From the NCBI GenBank assembly GCA_951217055.1, contig OX578276.1:16599430-16663429 (forward strand): a stretch of DNA of 64,000 bases, written 5' to 3'. This document shows, one piece after another, positions 43,201 through 55,200 of this stretch. The notes below the pieces were generated by a model, which ran no database searches, was not told the DNA's origin, and saw nothing but the letters and a program-made list of their open reading frames with translations. Position 1 is the first letter of the stretch, and every line of letters begins with the position of its first letter. Made by a program: the position numbers and the translations under genes. The DNA is from Gerris lacustris. Lineage: Eukaryota; Arthropoda; Insecta; Hemiptera; Gerridae.

Positions 43201-46200
43201 TTCAAAAACTAGTCCTTAAGGGTTATAATCGCCAAAATTTGAAAAAATAACGATTTTTTTCGGGTTTTTTTTTTTTGATTTTTGATAAAGTTGCGTTCGG
43301 CGCTCGAGGTCACAAACTCGGATTATTCATAAGGCCAACATCATAAACAAGTCTGCAAAAAATCAGAACTACCGGATTTGACGCATTCTACCCCATACTT
43401 TCAGGCGACAAAGTTACTGGATTAATACACAAAAAAGAAAGCGCAAATAAAAAGAAAGCATATTCTAAAGTGGAGAAGATTGTAAAAGCGGAGGCAAGAT
43501 ATAATAGAATGGTACCACTTGGTCAGCAGGTGAGGTTCTAAGTGTGGAACCGTCTGTGGCTGCAGTGGAGCCTTCATCATCTGAACCTCCAGCAGAAGCT
43601 GTGGTATCACTCAGATGACCACCTTCCTGACTTCCACCTACCACCTGGTTTCCTGTACCGTGCAGTGCCTGAGAACAGACCACATGTCCGCAATCAATTC
43701 ACAAAAACCCACGATAACCTTTTTTAAGCACATTTATTATTATCTACAAATGCACACACCAAACTGCACTACGAGATGGTCAAAGAAATAGTAATATTTT
43801 AATAATGTAAATATTAATTGTGATGTTCAAAAACCATCTGCTGCATGTGTTAGATAATAGATTAACATTTAGTTTCCTACACTTGTAGTAGTATTGTTTC
43901 ACCTTTATGAGCACAACTGCTGTCTTTCAATAATTAGTTAAACTTTTCAAAAACAAAATGACCAGTAAGTTACTTTCTTTGGCAGTAAGTTCTTTTAAAA
44001 AGTTCAGAACTTGTTTAGTTAAAAAGATAGTTAAAAAGGCTTAAAGAAGCTTAATTCAAAATAATTGGGCAATTTTATATGATAAAAAAATTGAGCCCTA
44101 GGATGCTGAAATAACCAATTTAGAAGAGAAAGGCCAATGTATATTATGAACATAAATTATAATGTTAATTTTGCACCCTGTTGATCTACACAATCACAAA
44201 CCCTTAATCAAATAACTAGGAAGTTAGTCTAAGTCCATATAAATATAGTAAGTACAAATTTTCTGGTACAAGGGTTTGGTTTATTATCGGCAGGTATACA
44301 CAGATCTCACTGAAACCTCGTCTCCTTGAATATCATAAGATTACTGCAATTCTATATTATTATTAAAATATTATGTAAAAAATTATTCAGTATTATTTTA
44401 AATTACAATGTTTTATATAATTATGGTATTTTATCTACAATTGTTACAAAATATAAACATTGCATCTCTGTTTAGATGCGTAGAAAATGATTTTTTACGT
44501 ACTTGTTTTCATTGTGCATGCCCGTCTCATAATTCTGAAGAATTCCTCTGAAGGTACACAACTCGTGCGAAAACGGCATTTTGCACTGGTCGTGTGCTTT
44601 TACTACCCTCGCTTTCGCTCGGGCGCAAACTCCACACTCGCATTATACAAGGGTAGGATTTTTAAATGCCTTATTTTTAAATTTTTTTTTGTAAATGTTG
44701 AGACCTTAATTATTTACCAACCCTCGAACTTTAAATTTACACAGCCGAAAAAAAATTAAAACATCTCTGTAATTTGGGAATGACAAAATAGGATAGATAA
44801 AATAGTAGTAATAAGGATATTAGTTGATGTGCAATTTTTAAAACATATCTATTAAAATATAATAGATGTATACATATAAACAAACCACCCCACTGAAAAC
44901 AATTTACTTACAATCATAGTTGAACATACAATTAGGTTTAATTTGAACAAACAAATCACAATAATCAATACAAAGAACCATCTGATATTTCTAGTTATCG
45001 ACTAGATAACAAATATATATTTCCACCATTCTCTGTATACATTAATTACTCCTCACAATTGACACAGCTTACATGCTACATAAAAAGGGGATCAATAAAA
45101 GAAGAGTAAATCGGCGAGAGATTATTTACCTGTAGTGCAGGTCCGGCGAGATTCTGTAATGCCTGGAGATTGACCAGACCTTGTAGATTGGGAGGTGCAT
45201 CGTGGTCCTGAAGACTGAGTGCTATAGCTAGTTCTACCATAGTCTCATCGTCTGCATCAGGAGGAATATCAAGCATAGGAGGTAACCCACCACCTCCGAG
45301 AAGTGCGTCAACACTTCCACTTCCTACTGCAACACATTACACATTTAAAATATACAAAAAAAATTAAATGACAACCTCTAATCAAAATTAGGTTATAAAA
45401 TGGGCACTTTAGTGGACAGAAACAGTCACCTGGAATCGATTGGGTTCAATGATTGATGCCCAATTGAGGTTAATATAATAATCTCACATGATAAAATTTC
45501 TGTAACATTTTTAATTTACTTAATTGTTTAATAATCTTTTAAGACAAATTAAGGAGGCAAATAGGGCAGTATTGCTCATATAAGTGGTACATATACTAGA
45601 GAGATATCTATCAGACTTTGGAAGCAGCAGGAGGGGCCATCATAAATATAACTAACTAGTGCATGGGCCACACACAAGGTTTCACTTGTAACAGCCAGGG
45701 CTTGCTCCACACTGTACAAACAAGGCTTCAAGTTGCAAAAAAGTTATTAGCTGTGTTACCAGTTAGTAAAGTTATTTGCTACTAGGAATTTGTAGCTGTA
45801 GTAATAAGTTAAACACAACTTATCCAATTATTGCTACCCTAAATTAAGATCTGGGTAATTTTTAAGAGCTATGTGATATACTTGTGGCTTGTATGAGTCC
45901 CGAGGCAACACATAATATCTAACTAGAGGTTAGTTCCACAGCAGAATAATTCATACATTTTGTTTTTCCATCTATTCAATACCATCAAAACTTTTATAAT
46001 AATACAGGGTGCTACAGCCCATAGAGAGCTCAGGCCTGTCAAAGCTATTATAACAATACTAAAACCTTACATTTCTTAGCCTGTTAGATGTCTAGTTAAC
46101 AATTTTGATAATGAACAGTCCCACAGGGTGTGTGAATAGCAAAGGATAAGCCAAGATACGGCAAAGACTGTCAGGTCTATCCAGCTGGAGCTGGGAATAT

Positions 46201-49200
46201 ACTATCAGTAAATTAGTCAAGCAATATCTATTTCAATGGAACATTCTAAAATAGATGTGATGGATAATTCAATTAAGCTAATGTTATAAATATGGATTGA
46301 TACTAGAGAATTTAGTATCATATAATTATAGATGGGAGTCAGAACAGAGAAAAATATATTTCTCCGCCTGGTTTTGAACTAGGGATCTTTTGGATAGGCA
46401 GTCCAATGCTCTACCATTTGGTGGTTCAAATTTTGAACGTTTATTTAACGCAGAAAGTTTATTATCCGGTCTGTCCTTCTTCTACCATTCTAATTATAGA
46501 TTATGTCTAACATAAGTGTTAGCATATTGTGCAATAAGTTAGCTAATTAACACTCATAAATAGTGACACACTCTTACAAATTTCTAACTTTGATTAAGCT
46601 TATATAACTTTGAAGATTACTATACCTGCAGCAACATCAGGTGCTAGAAGAACCATGGGTTCGACAGTATCGTCAAAATGATTAGGTTCAGCTTCTGAGG
46701 AATCTTGTGAGGGCTGAGATACTGGGCCTCCACTAACACTTGCTTTCTCAGTCTCACTAGTGCCTACCCCACAAAACAACCAAACAATCACATTAATCAA
46801 TATTCTCAAGATAAATGAAAACAATTTTAATTTTTATTATGATCTGATTAATTCTTTTGTTTAGACACTAAGGGGGGAAACTGAATTTAAACCCCTTCAT
46901 ATCTATCTTACTTATTTTTATGAATAAACACACTTATACGCGTTTAACAAGTGGTTGTTTACAGTTCAATATCAATGGGGACAAAATTATTTTCGTTATT
47001 AACCCTTTCGCCACTGTAGACGTCTATGGACGTAATTAGTAAGTGCCTTTATTAGACTGTAAACGTCTATGGACGTAATTAAAAAGTGCCTTCCACATTT
47101 CGTTTTGAGGTTTTCTTATGTATGTTTTCAAATAGAAGCCTTACTAGACGTCGCACGTGACTCCTAACGCCATCTATCGGAACTAGAATGATGTACAATG
47201 GTAAATAATAGGCTCACTAGGTGTCGCTGGGGTTAATATTTCTCAGTGATAGAATAAAATGAAAGGGGTTGCAACTCTAGCAGGGCGGGTGACTGATATT
47301 ACTTGCGCCGGCCCCGCGTAATATTTTTTTAAGGCCAAATGAGGTCAGCGAAGGTCAAAGTCTATTGTACCTTCTTACGTTCATCCTTGGAGCGTTTTCC
47401 CTTTTTAAAAAGCTTTTTTTCTTTTTTTTTTTCTCCGAAATAATATTTATGTCTCTTAAAAACTTAATTTTTATACGATTTATGTAAAAAAGAGTAGTTT
47501 AATCATATTTTTTCTTTTTTCTTCTTTTTGTCCGCTATGGTTTAGATATTAAGTTTATGGTTTAATAAACTCAAAAAAAAAAAATTAAATTAAATAAAAT
47601 TAAAAAAAAGTTTAACTTCGCGGTTGCCGGTCCAAAGCCTGGATATGAAAGAAGGCTAGGACTTAATATTATTATTTTTTTTTTTTTTTTGTCATGTTTG
47701 AAAAATGATCAATGTATTGTATAATATGAAATATGTCAAAAATAATAGAGAAATTAAAAAAAGTTATTTATATATAAAAAAAATACCAGTTATTCATAAA
47801 ATGTACATTACTTTTACTTTTTTTTTATGTATATATAGAATTAAAAATTATTAAATTAACATCTAAAATTAATTAAAAATAATAAAATAATTGTAGATGA
47901 ATGTAAAAAAGTAATAAATCAAGAACTATCCTAATATGATAAAAAATGTAGGAGATATAAAATAAATAGTGTGAAAGCGTTGAAGAATGGATAGTTTTGT
48001 GTGAGGGTTGAAACGACTCAGGCTGGGGAAGGCCGGTCTGAAAATACGGCCCCGTCTGTGGAAGCCTACTTTTGATTTCTACCTCAGTACCGAAAGGGTT
48101 AACTCGGAAACTTGATTTTTCATAGGAGAACACATTTTAGAATACTTGCATTTTTTTCTCTTAGGAGTTTCTATCAGCAGGTAGAAGAGGCAAAGATTAA
48201 GATTAAGTTGATAATGTAAAGGAAAAGGAGGTTATACCCTGGTTAACATTGTGGGGCGGTGGAGGTGGAGGGCTCGGTATGTACACCCGTCTTCTCTTAG
48301 TCCTTGGTCTCAGTGCCCTGATGATAGCACTCTTTGCACTGAAACTGACAGCAGTATCCTTACATAGCAGTAGTTCTAAATAAACCTGACATGCCAGTTC
48401 CACTATAGCGTCTGTTCCTTCTGTTATCATGAAAGCATGCACTATCTCCACTAGTGAACATATTGTCACTTCAACATGTTTCAGTCCTGCAAAACAATTC
48501 ACAAATAAGTAAACAAATCAACATGTTATTGTAATTAAAGGAAACAGATGATTGCAACTTATCAACTAATAAAGAAAATGTTTTAACACACATTATACCA
48601 CGTTTAAGTATATTCATTTAGTTGTAATAAACAACAAGAATCAAAGTTACGGATTTACCATGTTTCAAAAAATTGAATTTCCTTCTTCAAGGTCCGAGTA
48701 GAAACAATTGTTAATGGCATTGAGAAAGATATAAAATATATTGAAGCATGAGTAAAACTACAATTATCATTCTAGAAGGACATTGCTATCCTCAATTTTT
48801 ATCTTGTTTAAACATTAATGAAGAACATACTTGTAAATGTATTTTGAATCCCATTTAAAAAAAAACTAACTTAAATCAGTCTTTAGATTCTAGGTTACCT
48901 GGTATTATATCGCATTATACATTGTAAACACCTGATCTATCATTGAACATTAATTATAAACCTACCATTGAATGATTCATAATTATTTATCTTTTATACA
49001 CAATTATCTAATTATTAAAATTATTTGAATGAATTAATTAGAGTTTTCAATTCGACTCATTTAATTGTATTTTATTCTAGACGATATAATTTTATACAAA
49101 GGATTTTGTACATCAGTTTTATACTATACAACTTTTTGATGTAGTAATTTGACTATCAGGGAAAATAAACAATTTTTAAATCTTTCCCAGGTCTATAGGG

Positions 49201-52200
49201 TATTAATAAATATTGTTTCTACTCCGTGTTTGGCTATATTTCACCTCATTAGAAGCATCTTCTTTATACTTTTTTTCCTTATTATGCAAGTATAATGTGT
49301 TTAAAAGATTAATGTAAACAGAAAACTATTATAAAGGCTAGTGGTGTTAATACATTTATATAATTTTTGTCAATTGTTAGAATGCTATATGTTATAATGT
49401 AAGAAATGTAGTTTATAAAATATGCCTCGAGAGGAGGTGAAATATCGCAAAACCTGATTTTACCTGGTAGAGTATTTTTGTGATACCACTATTGGACAAA
49501 TGTTATTGAGTAATGTAAAATAAAGATAAAGAAATAATTAATATACTTTAATACTACGATTAAATTGGTTATTCAATGAATGTATAACAGAGTAGTACAA
49601 ACTAGGGAATAGTTATTACCAGGTATGCAGACAGATGATAGAGCAGGGTTGACAGGTTGAGCTCCATGAAGCCTCCACATGATCTCAACCATCTGGGTAA
49701 TCAGATGAGGCTTAGCATCATCAGCTGAAAAAAAACAATTGCGTATTAATTTTAAACAATATGCACAAAACAACAGGTGCCATATAATATGGCTTATGGA
49801 GTTGACATGGACACCCATTTCACCCATATATAATGGATGAAATGGGGCATGTCTATTAGACTAAAATCAACTATCAGGGCCGCAGGGGATTTCCGGGCCC
49901 CTGAGCAAGTTAGCATCAGGGCCCCTTTGAACAAATAATGGTGGGAGGAATTTTTTAAAATTTAAGTGCAAAAAGATGAGTATTAAGGGTTTCTGAGGGC
50001 AAGTTTGTCCTTACAGGAAAATATTATGTTTGGTGGGGACAAATTTTGAAGTTTAACTTAGATGGGCTAAAAAAAAAAAATAATAATAATTGACTTGTTT
50101 TGTAGCTGGTAAGTTTCATTAAAAACCTTCTTTTACACTTTGAATTACATTACAAATTGCATTACAAATAAAAATTAAGAGTTGTTAATATGATTTGTCT
50201 GTCAGTTTCTCTCCTGTAAATTAACATTGACCATATTGATTAAGGTGAAAACATCACAATAATTAAGTAACTAAGTTATTTAAGTAACTAAATGAAACAC
50301 AAGAATTCAAACTTCCATACTCATGACACATTTGGAATAATTTTAAGTTCACTACAATCAGTGGCGTTGCTAGAGCATTGAGGGCCCCTCGCCAAAAACA
50401 AAAATTGATGAGCAAAAATAAAAAAATAAAATTGTGTTTACAAACTGCCCTGTCAATGGTGTAGAAGTGTAATTCTAACTTAGATTTTATTGGGGGCCCC
50501 CATCGACGTTGGTACAAAGAAAGTAGTAGTTTTGTTGTTTTTGTTGTTTGTTTTTTTTTGATTTGGGGCCCACCCGCAACGCAATTCGGGCCAGAATATC
50601 CTGATCACTATCCTTCTTGCCTTTTTGGTTGTAAAAAAAACCATGGCCCCCTGGAGACCCGGGTAGTAGAATAGTAGTAAAATATTATACTTTATTTTCA
50701 AAAACATATTATTACTCAACATTGTAATATGCACCATTATAAAGATCAGTTTTTTTTTTGTAAGAAAAAAAGGTTCTTATATCATAGATTTTATTTAGCC
50801 AACTGTAAAGCCATTAGAAAATAATATTAATCATATGTTTTAAAAATTTGGAAAAACTTTGAGCTGTCATAACACAAAAAACCAAAATAGTTAATGCATT
50901 TACTAAGCTTTAAAATAGAGTTATTCTAAAATATTCCTCTTTTAAATTGGAACAAAAAATTGAAATAAAATAAAACAAACAAATAATGGGACAAATTGAC
51001 TCACTCATTTGGAATTTATAACATTCCAAACTTAGATAATTCTTGGTGATAAGACTTACACTGTGTGCAATCAATATCTCAGACATACAGACTCAGTGGT
51101 AATTTTAACTCCTTTGAACATCAATATAGAAAAACAATTGGTATATTTTTAAGTTAATAATACATTTAAATTTGACAGAATACTTACAGTCAGTTTGTTG
51201 AGAGAATTTGACCAGGTTTGATGGTCTTGAAATGGCGATAGCCCTGGTCATCTGGAGCAGTCTGAAGAAAGCCTCTGTATCCAGGTCAGCTGGGTTAGAC
51301 ACTTCCTTAAGACTTGCTAGTGAGTTCATCACGTACGTAATAATCGCTTGATCCTAAACAAAATATCACACTTAAAACATTTTGAGGATTCTCCAGCTAC
51401 ATTTCTTATCCATGTAACTTAATCTTTAATAAATTCTAAAATCAATAATTTCTTTCAGCTTAGTTCATCCACAGAAATCAAGTTTTAACCTGCTTTTTAA
51501 TGCTTACATTTGTTTTATCTTTGATAAAAAAATGGAAATAGGGTTTAGAGAAGTTTGTCCCTTTACACTAAAATAAATACTTAATGATGGTCATATCTAA
51601 CTATCAGTAGAAAAAGGACAACAAACCACTTGCACGAACCTAGCAATGAAGCCACCTACCTGGGCCCTGCTACCTATAGAGTTGAGCTACTTCACACTAA
51701 TGTGCCACCAAGTGATCAATAGGGAGGAGGTATGTAAATCTTGGTGCCTAGGCACAGAATCAAATGATTTAAACCTTGATTCACAGATTGCTGAAGAGGT
51801 GTGACTAATGCCTCTAAGATCTCGGCTACTTTATACCCCCAATATTATACAGTAGAACCTCGATAAGAAGTGTCTCAAGGGGATTAGGGAAACAGTCTTG
51901 TTATCGAGGTGCTCTATTTGTTGAGGGATGTGTTATCAAGGTTATTTTAGCTATCAGTCGTGTTATAGAGGTTAATGGAATGTTGGGAGCGGGGTGGGGC
52001 GGGGTTTTCAAGTCTAGACTTGTTCAAGGTCGACCCATTCCTGTATAGAGTCGCGTTATAGAGGTTGACTTTTTAAAACGACTTGCTATAGAGGTTCTGA
52101 GTTATGTTGTGAATTGGAAAAAAATCCGTGTTATTGAGGTTGTTTGGATAATAATAGTCGCGTTATAGAGGTTAATTTAACACTAGGCATTGCGTGGCTC

Positions 52201-55200
52201 TATCATTGAAGCGAGCGTATTGCAATGAAATACTGAATATTGAAATTTATTAATCATGATGAATGTCATAGTTGAAGATAAGTGGAAGAGGGTTAGTGTA
52301 GGGAAGAGTGGGGGTACTCGGTACAAAGCTTTACTTCCTAAACTAACCTATACGACTATAACAATCTTCACCACCCGCGGTAGCTTTTAAACAATTATTA
52401 TAAATGTATCTCGTCGCTACGCAAAGAATTTTGCTTGTATCAAGTTGAAATTTTGCATACCTGTTTCAATTGTGCATTAGATGGTGTATATGAAGTTTTA
52501 TTAAAATCGATACGTTAGAACGTAAGATATCGGTAAAAAGGTTGTTTTCTCTATTATAAACGTTTAGGTCCGCTTTAATAGTTTTAGCAATCTTTATTAA
52601 GTCATAGCGGTGTCGCTGTTGGTTTTAGTAAAAAATGTTATTTGAAAATAATGTTCGTCTCATCGAATAGATGATGATAGAATCTTTTCCCGTCCTGAAA
52701 TTCCGAATTAATTTTTGTACCTCTCGTTTACGCGAGCGTTGCGCGCGAACTCTTGGGCGGATCACGCTGTCCAACGAACTTAGCCTGAGTATTAGTAAGA
52801 GGAACATGTATACCAAATTTCAACTAAATCGGTCAACTTTTACTCAAGTTATCGTCACACGCGTGAACGTTACTGACAGACAGACAGACAGACAGACAGA
52901 CACAGAACATATTTCGTTGAATGTAGGAAGCTCGCTACGCTCGCTTCAATTATGTGTTATGACAATCTCAAGGGGATTTGAAAATTGCACTTGTAATTGA
53001 GGTTTTCATGTTATTGGGGGTCGTGTAAGCGAGGTTCTACTGTAATAGCAATAGATATTTGGCCCAGTAGTTAAGGCTCCAAGCATATACTAAAGCAACA
53101 GAAATTTTATAAAAAAAACAAAAAAAAAACTGTTTTGGACGTAGGGAACTTTAAAATGTGTAAATCCATAAAAATAAAATTCTAGGGTCATTGTAATACA
53201 TTCTCTTCATGTATATGCTAAGCATATGATAAAGTAAAAAAGTTAAATAAATAAAAATACCCTATAACTATGATGTGGATAAGCTTGGGATGGAGATGTA
53301 GGATGTAGTGCAGCGAGTAGGCTCTTAGCCTGAAGCTGAATACATGATGCTGTCGGAGTGGTAAGGAGCTGGGTGGCTAGCAGCACGGCTGTAGATATGA
53401 GTAGAACATTACTTGAAGCTCCAACAGCGTAGCAACCATCTAGCACTTCCAGGATACTCGACACCATTCTGAAATACACACCAATAAACAATGTATTGTG
53501 TTGCATAAAATAAAATGCATAACAATTCAATAAACTACTCAATAAGGCCTAAACAATGTGTCACGCATCAGGCACTTCTACCTTTACTTTAATTCCGGTA
53601 ATCTCTGATTCAGCTAAACACTGCGTTCAGGTAAACACTGTGAGCTTATTCAATAGATATAGATTAATATGAAGTATGCAATAGATTAATATATAAGCTT
53701 TTGGCAAGCCATAAGCCCCCCTTAGGATGTTGCTCCATAGATTACTAAAAAAATGTACAATTTTTAAGTTTTTGGTAGTATTCATACCACAGAAAGTTTA
53801 AATTTTAATTTAAATCAAATTATAATTATTATTAACAACGTGAGATAGACAGTTGGTAAGAGCGCTATACTGGAAATATAGAGGCCCCGGCGCTGGATTC
53901 TATTTTTCTCTGTCTATCTCCTGTTTTTAATAATAATTATAATTTGATTTAAATTAAAATTTACAATGTCATAGATTCTAGGTAAATGAAAATCAGATAC
54001 TTATTGAGCTTGAAGCACTTTTGATCAAACAATCTATTATGTGCAGGAATTGCTGCACTTTTTAATAAAAGAAGGAAGGGTTGAGGTAGCGTATCTGGGG
54101 CATCATGTATAGAAATGGAAAACCTGACAAATATGAGGCACATATTACAATTAAAGTGTTTCCTGTATATTGATATAAATTGCATTATTTGTGGATACTT
54201 TTTCATTTCAAACTCTCTCGAAAAACCAGATACGCTAAATCGATGCCCAGTTAATCTATGACAGATGCATACGCCCAAAATTCGCAAAATCGACCTGTGT
54301 ACAGCTGTGTCTCAAAATAGAGGACTGAAGATGGAAAATGTATTAAGAGAAAACTTATGAAATAAAGAAGTATCCATAATTGGTGCATTTTTGATCTATC
54401 TACAGAAAAGATTTTAATTATATGTGCCAGTTATTTTCATTTCTATACATGATGCCCCCAGATGCGCTACCTCAACCGAAGATAGTCATAAGAAAAAGGG
54501 AAAATGAAAAGAATGCAAAGATGACCACTTACAAAACCACATTCAGTTGGATCTCCTAATAACAAACTTCTACACAATTAAAATCTCTATATAACAAATA
54601 TTTTTAATGTCCTCACAAATTCTCCATATAAAAGGGTTTTAATAGAATGAAAATAATTTCTCTTCAACGAAAAAAAAAAAATCATAGAAATAAGAATAAA
54701 GAATCGGACCGACAAACTTTCAGTGAATTAATATTGATGGTATTTTTGCATTCCTTTATTTTCATAGAACCATTTTGAGAAGTTTCTTGCTCAAACAATG
54801 AAATCATTTTGTGTATTCTACCTCCATTAGTTTAAGTGGAATCGGAATCATCTTATAGAGGAATTTCTTAAGATTTATAAGTTTATAAAACTCTAAACTT
54901 TTTACCATAAAAATGTCTGAAAGAAAATCTGAATTACTTTCAGAAAAAAAAAATCTATTTAAAGATGTAGATGAAGGAATGAAGGACAAAGAAGAATGTC
55001 TAAACTAGGATTCAAAATTTAAACTATACAAAACAAGTGGAGATTTTTTTAAAAAAAAAATCTGAAGCTTTTAAGTATAAAGATGTAAATGAAGTATTTC
55101 TGCAATCAGTGAAAATGATACGGGATAAAAAAATTTCCTCCTTTCTTAAGTTTTTGGTAGTATTCATACTACGGAAAGTTTAAATTTTAATTTAAATCAA

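Noticed and set aside
47873..48133. Minus-strand ORF of 86 codons as transposase
   Set aside because: At the end of the piggyBac-like element but with no transposase motifs; the frame is AT-driven.
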